Of a stretch of 64,000 nt of DNA, positions 1-12,900 are shown in pieces. The DNA is taken from NCBI RefSeq assembly GCF_963678975.1, contig NC_089272.1, positions 2,972,359-3,036,358 on the forward strand. The letters are read 5' to 3'. Both the position numbers and the translations under genes were made by a program. The notes beneath the pieces are model-generated. The model had not been told where the DNA came from. It made no database searches and worked only from the letters and a program-made list of their open reading frames with translations. This DNA comes from Dysidea avara (Eukaryota > Porifera > Demospongiae > Dictyoceratida > Dysideidae). How positions within the stretch are numbered: the stretch's first letter is position 1; the number at the start of each line of letters is the position of its first letter.

Positions 1-543
1 ATATTAGGCTCATATTACCTGTCCTGTTTCTCATACTTACTCATGGGTACATGTGGCCGAACACAAAGCTCCAACATGATATACAAGAGAAGAAATATTT
101 GAGAGGTTTGCTAATAGTGTATAGCGCAAAATTTCATGAAGTACAAAGCCAAACTATACTTACCTAGTGAAGCAGTTCTGTAGTATGCTCCACATGAAGG
201 ATTCAGTGTACAAAAACTGGACTCAAAATATTGGTACATGTAATGACTGCAATTCACATCACGCCAAGAGAGTGAATCCATAATAATCATGACAAGGTTT
301 ATTTAATAGACGCATGCACTTAACAACTAAATGTTAATCACAATATTTTTTTGCAAACTTTTATTAGGCGTATGCGCCTAACAACCAGACTCTACGATAT
401 GTAGAACAGTCAAACGCATACAACTTTGACTTACCAAACTATTCCTCACTATTATATAAAGTTTCATTTTGTATTTATAACTCAACAACCAAGTGTCAGT
501 TTTCATTGTGGGATTCTACATGCACCATGCCAACATGCATGTT
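1..543. other. no gene recognised, left edge
   Basis: No coding exon or clear repeat was recognised here. The first exons of the PRDM9-like gene could lie in this stretch or off the left edge, because the first exon identified (1211-1296) begins with two bases that complete a codon from an upstream exon. Confidence 0.4.
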
Positions 544-551
544 CTATGCAT

Positions 552-965
552 TAGGGCTGAGCAATACTACCGTTTTAGCAATATATCGTGATATTTTGGA
601 AGTATTGATATCACGATATTTTGTTATTAACTATCGTGATACCATGCCTGTACATTATTGTCATTAAAAATCCATTTGTTATGCTGTGCTAGGCTCAAGA
701 GTCCTTGTAAGCCATAACCTGGTTACCCCTGCAGAGAGGTGTGTGAACACCATAAAATTACTTCAGCATGTGTTATAATAACTGTTACTGAAAACAAGGA
801 TGGCTAGTTTGATGTTTTAAAGACTTCCTGCAGGAATACTGAGGAATACACTATGTGGCACCAGCTATGATTGACATATTTGTAAGTATCGTGAACTATT
901 CAGTATCGTGAATAGTGGCTTTAGTATCGATCATGATACTAAAATGGCAGTATCGCTCAGCTCTA
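552..965. mobile_element. hAT-like non-autonomous element (MITE), 414 bp
   Basis: The ends are inverted copies: left TAGGGCTGAGCAATACT, right (reverse complement) TAGAGCTGAGCGATACT, with similarity continuing inward for about 20 more bases. It is bracketed by a perfect 8-bp target-site duplication, CTATGCAT, at 544-551 and 966-973. An 8-bp duplication with a TAGGG-type end is typical of the hAT superfamily. It has no transposase. The interior is rich in the palindromic word ATCGTGAT. A related element lies at 50433-50812. Confidence 0.85.
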
Positions 966-1210
966 CTATGCATGGTACAATATGTGTCACTGGAACATTT
1001 TCATTGCATGCATGGTACATGCACCTCACATAGATGGAACACTCATGTTACAGTAAACATGCATGGAGGTTGCATTGTAACGTGCACAATATTTTAGGGA
1101 TCCAGCCTTGTAAAAGAATACACTGTTGTCACAATACTCTAATAGAATAGTCACTGCTACCATTAATATTTAAATGTGGGCACTAAACAGTACTAAGTGT
1201 TATTGTGTAG

Positions 1211-2770
1211 GTCACAGTGTTAAGAGTGCTGACAATGTTCCTGATTTGATTGATCCAAATGAGAAGGTGTCAATGGAAGAAATAAACAAGCGACTGGTAA
1301 GTGAATTCTTTCTGGCAATTTTTAATTTACAATATGTTTGACTGTTTGGATGCACTATCTGTTGGTCAACACCATGTTACCACCATGAATTTCCTGACAA
1401 AATCATACTAAACATTGCTCTAATTCTTTGCTGCTAGGTAAGCTGCCTAAGGAAAGTAGCTCTTCCACACTAATACTCTGCATCCACTATTTTGATTGGC
1501 TATATCTCTATTGTGCTTCACCCCACAGCAAATACCAAATAGACTCAGCAAGTGATCAATCATTATACAAAAGGTCACATGACTGCAACACAGATACGCA
1601 ATAAAGAAAACACGAAGCAGCAGAAGTTGGGAATATGACTTGACATTGCCTATTGATTTGAAACTGTCATTTCACAGAAGACCAGTGTTTCCTTTATTAT
1701 ATGAAGTTATGTGTCCTTCATACTTGAAAATTAATTTTGTTTTCGAAAGTGATTGCTATAGATTAACTACATATGTCTCTGTTTTGTGTTAGTAACATTT
1801 GAGGTGTATTTTTTCTGTAGCAACTATAGCATTTTTTCACAAAAAAAATATTGGCCAGAAGCCAGCCTCACAATATATCCTGGTGACTCAGTAGTATTAG
1901 CTAGGTATAAACAAGTCTTTAGTATGACCTGAAATGCTTCCAATAAGTTGCCACATAATTTAATTTTTTCAGTTTATTTAGTGGAATTTTCTACTCTGAC
2001 TGATGACTGACTGACTTACTAATACCTTCTGAGAAGTGTAAATTGATAATAGTCAAGATTAAGTCCATTGCCATTCAGTTCCATTTAGTCTTTTTTTGAT
2101 GTGGTACTCACGGATTCACCAGTCATAATAATGTTAAGTATACAAACAAGTGTGAGGAAAACTTATTAAGTTCACTAAAGGAATCATAGCAAAAAATAAA
2201 TAGTGAAATTACCTACATTTGCAGATATACTAGTGGACATTCAAACCCTAATTCAGTCGTGTGAGGATTAGGGATTGAATGTCCACTAATAGGTGTAGTT
2301 GACCTTCCTTGTTACACTACAATTTTTTTTTGCTATGATCCCTAATCATAGGTGGCTGCCTTACACAGGTAATTCTATACACTGGTTGTTATAGAGAAGT
2401 GGCCTGCCAACACATGTGACTGTTAGATAGCTCATTTTACCACACAGGACAAGAGATTTCAGTGTGCAATGGAAACAGTTGAGAAGCAACGTTCAACAAA
2501 AAGACGTAGGCTATCATCCAATAATAACAAGACTACCACACCAGTCGATGTTAAGGATCTTCCTCAAGTTTTTCATGATGAGCCAGCAACGGAGAACTTT
2601 TATGGCTTCACTGGCAAGGACCGATCAGTACCAGTACACAAGGTAACACTACCTGATGAAGTAGCTAAATATTTTGAGAGTGATGATGAAGATTTTAAAG
2701 GCTTCACTGTGGATAAAAGGTATTTATGTGCTATTGTGTGTGTGTGTGCATGCGTGCGTGCGTGCGTGCA

Positions 2771-2801
<31 letters not shown>

Positions 2802-4745
2802 ATGCATGTGCTATAATGTACAATTGTGAGTGATAGTAGAGTAGTGCACATGTAAACTTAACTGTTGTTAATTTAGTATGATCAAGATGAAATATGGTAA
2901 ACGTAGAAAATCAAAAAGATTAGCCAAGAAGGGAACTACTCATTATGAGGAACCAGTTATATCAGATGATGACGATTACATATGTGAGTGTAGTACACAC
3001 ACTAGTGATACTACCATTATCACTGTATATGTGGGATTATGGGCACATACACTTTCTTGCCAAGTAGTTCCAAATTTTAGGATAGCATAATTTCTTCTTT
3101 CCCAGTTTCAAATATGCATGTTTGTGTTGAGACATACTTCATGTAAAAAATGTTGTTTTTTTAAAAACAATATTGCATATCTTTCGTTCATCACTTGTTA
3201 CAGTTTGTGATGATTGTGATACTTTATATCGTGATGAATGTCCGGTACATGGTCCTCTGTTACCACTGGATGAATCCCGAGGGTGGGACCAAGACTCCAA
3301 ATCCTTTACCAGTCTACCAGTACCACTACAAGTTACACTGAAGATGTCTTCCATTAAGAATGCTGGCAAGGGAGTGTTTACCAAAGAGTTTATACCCAAA
3401 GGAACTAGGATTGGTCCCTATAAGGGAGAAGTGGTGAAGAAAGAAGATGTCACTTGTGACACTGATACAAGTTACTTCTGGGAGGTGAGTGTGTTACAAT
3501 GTATGAAAAATAATGTATTCTGATGTTTTCAGATAAAAAAGAATAGTTGTGATCCATACTTCATTGATGGCAAGAATGAGGAGCATTCTAATTGGTTGAG
3601 ATTTGTCAATTGTGCTAGAAATGAGGCTGAACAAAACTTGTTATCATTCCAATACCATGGTGATATCTACTATCGTGCCATTAAACACATCACACCCAAC
3701 AGTGAATTGTTAGTGTGGTATGGTGAGGAGTATGCTAAGGAAATGGGATTATCTGTGGATTACTCACTTAATGATGGTAAGTTACAATGTGCTGTAACTT
3801 GGAATAAAATTATTCCACTTAGCTCCTTGCTACATTTGTGCTCATTGTCAAACTGAGTTTATGGATAAGAGAAACTTTGATATTCACTTGAAGCATAGTC
3901 CATCATGTCATGATGCTAATCCACAAGTGTTCAAGTGTGGAAAATGTGGAGAAGTGTTCACTACACTGATCAACCTTCAGCATCATATCAGGACACATGA
4001 ACAAAATGATTCCTCAACTTTAAGTAAAGCGAAAGTGATGAAGCCAGTTAAAGGATGTAATGAAAGGAAACAATACCAATGTCAGTATTGTAGTAAAGCA
4101 TTTACACAATCTGGTAATCTACAAACACATTTTAGAACTCATACAGGAGAGAAGCCTTACCAATGTCAGTATTGTAGTAAAGCATTTACACAATCTGGTA
4201 ATCTACAAGCACATTTAAGAACTCATACAGGAGAGAAACCCTACCAATGTCAGTATTGTAGTAAAGCATTTACACATTCTAATACTCTACAAGCACATTT
4301 AAGAACTCATACAGGAGAGAAACCCTACCAATGTCAGTATTGTAGCAAAGCATTTACAAAATCTGGTAATCTACAAGCACATTTAAGAACTCATACAGGA
4401 GAGAAACCCTACCAATGTCAGTATTGTAGTAAAGCATTTACAAACTCTGGTCATCTACAAACACATTTAAGAACTCATACAGGAGAGAAACCCTACCAAT
4501 GTCAGTATTGTAGTAAAGCATTTACACATTCTAATACTCTACAAGCACATTTAAGAACTCATACAGGAGAGAAACCCTACCAATGTCAGTATTGTAGCAA
4601 AGCATTTACACAATCTGGTCATCTACAAACACATTTAAGAACTCATACAGGAAAGAAACCCTACCAATGCCAATATTGTAGTAAAGCATTCTCAGACAGA
4701 AGTAATCTACAACATCATTTAAGAATTCACACTACAGACAATTAA
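1211..4745 (+). CDS. PRDM9-like histone methyltransferase with C2H2 zinc-finger array (5' incomplete)
   Basis: Six exons join in phase: 1211-1296, 2448-2719, 2877-2983, 3204-3484, 3533-3776, 3823-4745 (TAA). They give 636 visible residues; the N-terminus is missing. The domain order matches PRDM7/9. First comes an acidic/basic linker with two FxGF motifs (ENFYGF, EDFKGF). Next is a basic SSXRD-like stretch (KYGKRRKSKRLAKK) ending in DDDDYIF. A CxxC-x8-CxxH zinc knuckle follows (CDDC...CPVH), then a PR/SET domain (about 3300-3770). After it come two isolated C2H2-like fingers and eight tandem fingers. SET landmarks retained are GPYKG, NCARNEAEQN, YYRAI and LVWYGEEY, so the tyrosines matching human PRDM9 Y276, Y341 and Y357 are present and H3K4/K36 methylation is plausible. 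No complete KRAB box is seen. In vertebrates this family places meiotic recombination hotspots; that role here is inference. Confidence 0.88.
1826..2346 (+). mobile_element. Dispersed repeat family A, internally deleted copy in intron
   Basis: Shares ordered blocks with the long copy at 18675-19828. These are the TTGGCCAGAAGCCAGCCTC region, the CTGACTGACTGAC-rich segment, and a right end running through TGCAGATATACTAG and ACCTTCCTTGTTACAC to GCTATGATCCC. It lies in the first recognised intron of the PRDM9-like gene. No coding capacity was seen. Confidence 0.6.
2734..2810. repeat. (GT)n/(GTGC)n microsatellite
   Basis: An alternating GTGC/GCAT tract begins about 14 nt after the 5' splice site of the second recognised intron of the PRDM9-like gene. 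Short apparent reading frames on both strands here come only from the repeat. Confidence 0.9.
4074..4742 (+). repeat. Tandem 84-bp zinc-finger minisatellite in PRDM9-like gene (8 units)
   Basis: Eight in-frame units of exactly 84 bp (28 residues) start at 4074, 4158, 4242, and so on to 4662. The framework (YQCQYCSKAFT...LRTHTGEKP) is almost invariant, even at the DNA level. Differences concentrate at helix positions -1, 2, 3 and 6. These read QGNT, QGNA, HNTA, KGNA, NGHT, HNTA, QGHT, DSNH. Units 3 and 6 have the same contact residues. This is the pattern expected from unequal exchange plus selection on DNA contacts, as in vertebrate PRDM9. Confidence 0.9.
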
Positions 4746-5580
4746 TTCACTGACATGTCAACCACATTGTGTTACAGTGTTACCTCAGTTGTGTACTACA
4801 TGTGTATTACTGAGGAATATAATGGTACATGTAACAATAGTTGTACTGTGCTATACCAACAGTTGTATGATGTCATGTTATGCTGAGAAACATTAATATT
4901 ATACTGGAATTAAGTACTAATATTGGTGATAATACAAGTGGTAATAGTCTCTGGAATAGACACTTGTAATTGATCATTAGTTGTAATGGCTGGGATAGCA
5001 AAAGCTGAAGCATGCAAGCATCATAGCATGATAGAAATGATATGCATATTGCTGTCAGAAAATAGAGCAGTCATACAACACGTATAGTCAGAAATCCTAG
5101 CTGGTGTGTATATTACATTCTACTAAATCATTTAACAAACATATGATTGTGTTGGATTAGTGAGGATGTTGAGGTACTATTACGCAAAAAAAACTTTTAT
5201 AGGTATATGCAAAATAATGTCTAACCTATATAGATTGCAGAGGTGTCGGATTAGAGAAATTTTACTGTAAAAACTTCTTGAAGGTAGCATTATTTTACTG
5301 TATGAAGTGGTGGCATGCTTTGCTCCAAGTATAAGGAAAAAATTAAATATTATTAGGAATTTTAAGTTTAATTAGAGATTGTATAGAAAAGACAATAATA
5401 GGGAAACAAGGGAGGTTGCCTACATGTGTAGCTGCAGATTATACTAGGGGTAATTTAATCATAAGTAGCTCCAGTGACTGATTTCCGATCAGGAGCATAC
5501 TAACTAGACTTTGATGAAGACAAAAGAAAAAAAAAAGCAACTGCCTGCTGAGAATAGCTGCACCACCACTAACTATATAT
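4746..5580. other. PRDM9-like 3' flank, no further gene
   Basis: This is probable 3' UTR followed by AT-rich sequence. A fragment at about 5395-5470 (AAACAAGGGAGGTTGCC) matches the right part of repeat family A. No other exon was recognised. Confidence 0.5.
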
Positions 5581-5732
5581 ATATGTGACCCGGTCTGACA
5601 AAAATCAATCTTATAGCCTGAAAATACATTGCGTATCTTCTTTCCTGAAAAAGCTATAACAACTCTAAACTTTTATTATAGTCAAAATTTGACGGGCTAT
5701 AAGACTGATTTTGTCAGGCTGGGTCACATATT
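5581..5732. mobile_element. MITE with about 37-bp TIRs (TGTGACCC type)
   Basis: Left end ATATGTGACCCGGTCTGACA and the inverted right end ATATGTGACCCAGCCTGACA match over about 37 bp, up to CTTATAGC. The element is about 150 bp and nearly all palindrome. It sits in a TA-rich target, which fits a Tc1/mariner-type TA duplication, but the exact duplication cannot be fixed inside TATATATA. The element at 30998-31250 has related ends. Confidence 0.8.
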
Positions 5733-5819
5733 AACATCACTGATATAATTAAAATCCTTACATAACTTGCTACACTGCTCTACTGTGACTGATTTATTAG
5801 AGTGATTAACTGCTCGAGC

Positions 5820-6384
5820 TCATTGTTTATTATTATTATCAAAAGACTGGGTTGTACAAAAGGACACACCTGTAAACATACTCCCCACAAACAAATACAT
5901 ACATGAAATTAAAACGACACATTACAAAAGCAGAGATATCAAACACATGGTATTACAAGAGCAAAAACAACATGATACAAAAACAAAACAAAGTCAAAAA
6001 AGAAAATGACAAAGGGCTAAACAGAATAAGGGTGACTTCTTAATCTTTAGAATGGTATAAGGTATGCTCTATTAGAGTATCTTGATCTGAACATCATGTG
6101 CCTTATAAACTGCTTGAATACACTTGGCTGGTTTCTGGAAACCTCAGAATTAACCCCTTGAGCCACCCCTGTTAATCCCTAGTTTTAGTCTATACCCTTA
6201 TTAAGAATTGTATCTGCAGGTGTAGGCGACCTCAACTGAATTTAAAATTCTGTTTGTTTCCTTATTTTACAAATATATGATCATGACTGGTAAACTCATG
6301 TATACTGCATCAAAAGAAGGGATCCATTGCACTGCTGTGAATCAACACCTTGTGCTGTCAGTAAAAAGAAACAGTACACAAATT
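5820..6384. other. A-rich repetitive stretch, no gene
   Basis: It opens with a short (TTA)n tract and continues as A-rich DNA without an open frame. It may be the 3' untranslated end of a minus-strand LINE, but no reverse-transcriptase peptide is readable, so this is not claimed. Confidence 0.3.
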
Positions 6385-6632
6385 AAATAAGGACCAAGGC
6401 AAGTCCATGATGTGTGCATTGTATGTACTTCAGTATGCCAATAGGCAGTGAAGTGGGATTGAAAAAAAATCAAGCTTTTATATAGTAAGTTAAAAAAAAA
6501 AACAATGGAAGCATTTAGGGTTGTACTGAAGGCACTTTTGGGCTACTGTCAATGTGTCAAGATGGTATTGTGGAACTGGTTTTTGGGATATTTTTGGCCA
6601 GAGAAACCCAAACCTCCATGATCCCTAATATA
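6385..6632 (-). mobile_element. Dispersed repeat family A, fragment
   Basis: On the minus strand this matches the first part of the 18675-19828 copy: it begins GGGATCATGGAGGTT and continues through TCTCTGGCC and ACAATACCATCTTG. It also carries the GTACATACAATGCAC-type block. It lies between the convergent PRDM9-like and Bcl-3-like genes. Confidence 0.65.
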
Positions 6633-6937
6633 CAGCACTACCAGACTGTATGATGTTAAAATAATTTGAAACATATGCATCCAATTATCACTACATAAGT
6701 GTGCTTATACTGTTAGTAAAGACTCACCAAATGAGTATATAATGTATGTATTGTACATGTTCAACTACACAAGACATGATATACACACTAAGTACTGTAC
6801 AATAGTGTCATTGGCTATTATACAATATAAAAATCAAATCAAATAAATTCTATATAACGTACATAACAAGTGCACAATGGTCATTGCAGTAGTATAACAG
6901 TATTGTTGGGATAAGATTGTATGTGTGTGTGTAGTGG

Positions 6938-9900
6938 TCAATTGTCTTTCTTGTATTTCTTCATTCTGGCCATCTAAGGATGAAATACATGTGAAATACT
7001 AAATATAAATACTCGTATTTATCTCACCACCAATGACGGAGGAGGTAGTCCTGAGGGGAGGTCCCCTTCATAATTAGCGATGCCAGGGTTGGCTCCATAT
7101 GCCATCAACACTGCAACAATGTCTTTCATCTTCCTCCCTGAGGCTATGTGTAGTGGAGTATTACCTGTAAAAAACCCATAGAAGTGTGCTAATATCATCA
7201 AGTCTTTTGTGCTAAAAAAAAATTCTTTTCTGTGAATTGCAACTATTTCCAAACTTATTGCCAAAGTAGTACGTAAATTAGAATTTCATATGTGATTGCC
7301 ATATTAGAATCATGGACTGAAAAGTGATTGCCTTATTAGAGTACCTTAAATCTGGTTCTGTGGATTTATACATGCAGTGTTTCAGGGGTGCATTCTCACA
7401 CTGCAAGTAAAATTTGTATGTTTTCAGTCTTAGAATTCATTTACATAATATTTTTCACTTTTTATTTCCACATTATAGATGCATAACTATGTTACACACC
7501 TACCTGCAAATGTCGTAGCATTAGCATCAACTCCAGCCTCCATCAAATAGTTCACTAACATGAAATTTTCTAACTCTACAGCATAGTGTAGAGCCGTACG
7601 TCCACTGGTAGCATCCTAGTAATAGAAATGACCATTAATGATCATTACTAACAAGTGACATTAATATTTAGGCACAAATGAGCAGACTTTACACCCCACA
7701 AACAAATGCAAAACACCATATCCAACTGTTAACAGTTTAGCCATATAATACTGCTACTTACCAGAGCATTTTTGTTTGCTCCCATTTGGAACAGAAACCT
7801 CAATACATCGATACATGCCTCTTTGGTTGCTATGTGTACAGGTGTGAGACCTGTAAGGGAAAGTCCCATGTACACATTCAAATGCTAACAATATACTTAC
7901 CATCAAAGTTTCTGAGGTTAAAGTCCGGCAATGGGTTGGTTGCCATAGCGAGGGCTTGAAGGCACTTCAGATCTCTCCTCTGTGCGGCCAAGTGTACTGA
8001 GCTACTACCATGCCGATCAGGGAAGTTGACATTAGCACCAGACTGTACCAGTAAGGAGACCATATGTGGTTGATGAGTGATCACTGCCAAGTGGAGTGGT
8101 GTCTGTGAATGAGATAATTTATTTTCATTTCTTTTCCTCAAATTTATTGCAATAACACACAATGTGTGAGGCTTCTGTCTATCACACTCAAGTTTCAACA
8201 TGCTAAAAGGTTTGGGAGTTTCCAATAAAATTCATAGGCTACAAGAATACCATGAAATTACCTATTATCATAGACAAGCCCCATTCTCTGAAAATACAAA
8301 CATCTTGAATTGTAGTTCTTTTCATAGAATTAACACAGTACCTCACACTGAATAGTTGTGTACACGTGTATGTAACACCAGGAGTTTATAAGCACTGAAG
8401 GTGTATACCTCCTGGTAACACCAAAACATTTGAAATAGAATTATTATAGTGAAACCTCGGCCTCTATAAAGAGGATGTCTTATTTGTCATGATAGCTACG
8501 TTTGGTACTGGCCACTATACCCAAGAGTACATGTATAGGTAAGACATGCATTGCTAGGAGTCTTCAGTGGATAAACAACCTGAAGGAATGATGTAATAAT
8601 CACCGAGGTGGAGCGGAGCTGAGGTAAGGTAATAATCACCTACTTGGAGCTGAGGTGATTATTACATCATTCCTGAGGGGTGTTTATCCACTGAAGAATC
8701 CTAGCAATGTGCATGTCTTAGTAATTTAGACAATGGCCTGTGGTGACTGGAATTTTGTTTATGAACCCACAAGGTATGCAATTTGTTTGTAGAAGTTTAT
8801 GGCTAGGTGTTTTACTAGGTTCCACCTGTTTCTAGAATAAAAACCCTGCATATTTTGCAAATATCAAAGCATTCTTGACATGCCATTGTCTAAAACAACA
8901 TAGTTTCACTCTGTAGCCAGTTGATCATAGTGACTACGTCTACAGCAGCCCAGCTTCTTGCAGGAGCCACCCTTATTTTTGAGATTGTGTGACAGTGTTT
9001 GTAGCCATACGTGGAGCCACACCCATTTATCAGTAATTTGTTTTGCAGCAGTGTGAGGGTATGGATGGAGTCATGTCCATTACCATGTGAATGCTTACAT
9101 GTGACCATGCCCACTGTACTAATTGATCATTAAGTGCATGTACGCATCATAACTGTCATGAGATGAGTCTTGATTACGCAAATTACTAAGGGCCTTCGAT
9201 ATTTACTGCAAAAGCTGAACCATTTGCTTGCCCTCTTACCAGGAAAGTTTCACATATTAAAAGTTTTTCCTTATATGGTAGTTCATCTCACACTCACACA
9301 CTCACTCACTCACACAGACAGACAGACAGACACAGAAGTATGTAATATCACATCACACTTCTTACTTGTCTTAAATTATTGGCAATATCCAGGCTCATAT
9401 ACACACTTGTGATCAACTTCACTAAATACTGTACTAACTTGAAATTCTCCTGAATCACAGCAAGATGTAGTGGTCTGTGGGATGGGGGTCAAATGAGGGA
9501 GAATTAAGCATGCACAAATAACGCACACTACAAGACAATAATATTCTCTACACACAAACACACATGCATACACACTATACCACTCACGTATCGCCATCTT
9601 CATCTTGTAGTGTCCCCAAATGAGCCTCACTCACTCTCAGCAACACATCGTGAGGACCAGACCTATCACCTAGTAGAATAGCCATACAGGATAAACACCA
9701 CAACTACTGTATTGTACATCAATAACAGACACATTAGCTTATAAGAGAACACATTTGCTGATACTTTCCCCTATTCTTTGTGTGCAAAGTGATAGTGCAT
9801 ATCAGCTATCTTTGTGGGTTTCCCCTGGCTGGGCAGGATTAAACAGGCCCACTACTCAGCATGTTATATTACACAATATACCATAACTGAGTAGGGAGAT

Positions 9901-12900
9901 ACCCCTGCTGGCAAACTGCATGACACTGTTGATTGCAAGATGATAAGTGTAAACAGTTTTTAGCATGTCAGCAAATAGTACTCATTCTTGTCAATAGCCC
10001 ACACCATACGAGCTTGACTTTTTGTTTCTTTAATTCTGTTGGAGTTCACCAACAAGATCATCTATGAAACATCATCGCTAGTACAGCAGGCTAACTTTCT
10101 TATTATGCAATCAAATAAACAGTAATTACAGGAGAGGATATCAGGTGACAAAAAGTGTTAGTATAATATTAGTGATATCCCATATATCTATTACCTGTAC
10201 CATAACAAAACCATTATAATTCTGTTCCTTTGTATCAAGTAGTTTGAAACACATGCACGTATGAAGGTGGTTGTTAGAGACATCGTCACATCTCATCAAT
10301 CTCTATAATCACCAAATTTTTGGGCAGGATATATGCATTACTAGATTCTAATTACTAATAATTTCACCTTATATGGTGATCAATATAATCATTGGACCAC
10401 AATTATCAAGTATATTGTCTTCTTTTCAAAAAAGATTACCTACAGTTGTTTGTTTACTGGGCAGGACCATTCCCAGCCCCAGTGATAATATGGTGACTTT
10501 ATCCCTGGCTAATTGTTATAATCAGTAAGAGTATGTTAGTGTGATTCTGTTTTGGGAGAATAAGATTATCTATTGACAACAATCAGACAGCCCGCTCATA
10601 AGTAAAGTTGTGTCATAGGCTTCCAAATTAGGACAAAACATGTATAATTATGTAGCTATACTTGGTTAAATATTACTGACACATCTCAGTGTGGAGGTGT
10701 TAAACCGATTTTCAAATAAAAGTGACAACTTTGAAGCCAGTGTGTCCTTATCCCTGGATAGTATCCCTACACATGTAACATGCTTCACACAGCACCATCA
10801 GCAAATCAATACACTTGTACAGATACACTGTCAGCAATTTAAAAGCAGCAACGTTGCAATATGCAATGACCATTGGAGCATATTCATATAGTAGTGACAG
10901 TACAGTACATGGCAAATGAGAATTGCTGTCAAATCATTGTAGAGTATGCACATCTGGCAGCTTATGGATTACACAGGTGTCTGTGTAGTGTTGCGCAATA
11001 ACCACTTTGTACTTGTCACATGTACACAGGTGTAATAAACAGCTAACTTGTGGTTAGTTTAATTTGTCTTCATGGTTGAAGCACTGACAAAGGAAAGTCT
11101 TGACAAAAAAAAAAAGTTTCTTGGAATTCCCCCTATGGGCCATGTATATGCAAAATCCAAGTTCACATGTGCTATTGACCTTTCTATAACCAGTGAAAAT
11201 TGGCAAATCAACTAACATGTGTACACACGTACAAACAGATAAATATACATATAGACATGCACACACAAACACAGTCACAGACATACCTTTGCTTCCTTCA
11301 TCTGTTGGAGTTGCCACAGGACTATCTGGAACTTCGTTACTACGGTAACTAGTTGTGTCTCTCATTTTATTACTGCTTTCTTTATCCTCTGCCTTGTGTT
11401 GTTGACCGTGATCATGTGATTGGTTGCTATTGACAACAGGTGTCGATAATCTGGGTTGTGATAAACTACTTGTTGTTGCCATGGAAACACTAGCAGTGGT
11501 TACAACAGTCGCTTCCTGTTGGCTCATTGGTCCACTAGTAGTTGCCGTGGTGGCGATTGCAGGAAATACAGGTAAAGTCCCAGCGACTGGAGCAGTTGTG
11601 GTAATAAGAGGGATTTTCCCTCCACCCATTTGTTGCAGAAAGTTTTGATTGGCCAGTTGTGCCTGAAACATGTTCAACATTTGACTCTGTAGAGCTAATC
11701 CCTGCAACAGATTAGGGGGGAGTGGCTGCTGGCCTTGCATCTGCCGTGCAGCAAGCTGCAATTGTTGCTGTTCTTCAATGACTCTCATTTGGATCATGTA
11801 CTTGTACAATGGCGGTAGCTGTTCCCAGCTTTGTTTATCAAGTTGTATAATCTGTTCCGAGTTCTTTGCTGCAGGATTTGATTGTTGCTCAACCTCACCA
11901 GCTCTTAGAGGCTGTGGTTGGTTCAACTGTTTGGTTACTATAGCAGCAGCAACAGCAGTGGCTGCAGGTGAAGGGCCTGATCGAGCTAAAAGTTGCGGTA
12001 ACGTTGTTGATGTTGTAGACGGACCTTCTTGACTATCTAGTACTTCAATGATTTCTTGTTTGGGACTGTTCGATGCTGCCACGATCACTGATGTCCTAAT
12101 AGGTCCCTTGTCTAAAGTGTAGAACAACAGCAAACATAACAACTCTACTCACATCCAACACAACAACAGCAGCCATAAAAGTGTTTCTTGTACCAGCTGC
12201 TGTTATCATAAGCTACCATTAACGTTATGTTGTAACCTTATACAAGAAACTACCAAGCTTGATGTAGCACTTCCTGGTCTTTATATTTAGAACTTCGTGT
12301 TTCTGACTTTACAAAAACTACTCAAATCAGTATGCGATCATGACGAACACAGCAAATATCACTCAATGCAGTAGATGTAAGAAATTACACTACCAAAGGA
12401 TTGCAGACTGCATTAATGGGCATAGCGATGCTCAAAATAAACGTAGCCACAACCATTGTAAATACACACACACGCACGCACGCACACATGCATGTACACA
12501 CTAACAGATGCTAAACACTACAGTATCCATCCACACTTCCTACAAATATGGCCACATCAAAAAACTGCTGACCCCACAAAACAGTGACACCAAAATTATG
12601 GTTGGCAGTGATAATACACTTGTTTTTATCCCAAGGCAGCTCTGATGTCATTCTCATTAACTGCACACATGGCATACCCATATTAGGAAATGATAACCTT
12701 ACTAACAAACATTCAGCAAAAATGAAGCAACTACAGTGGTTGCCTTAGTAACAGAAACACCCCTTTTCTAATCCAATCCCAATGCATGGCTTCAAAGCTT
12801 TAATAAGGCTGCTAAGCAGCCACAGATGTTGCAGACTAAGTGTGTATTAACTGAAATGAAGCTCTGCTGCTGCAAACAATGGCACGGGAAAACAATGGAC

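Noticed and set aside
11424-12032. Plus-strand frames opposite the Q-rich region
   Set aside because: Antisense to exon 2 of the Bcl-3-like gene; composition follows from the CAG/CAA-rich coding strand.
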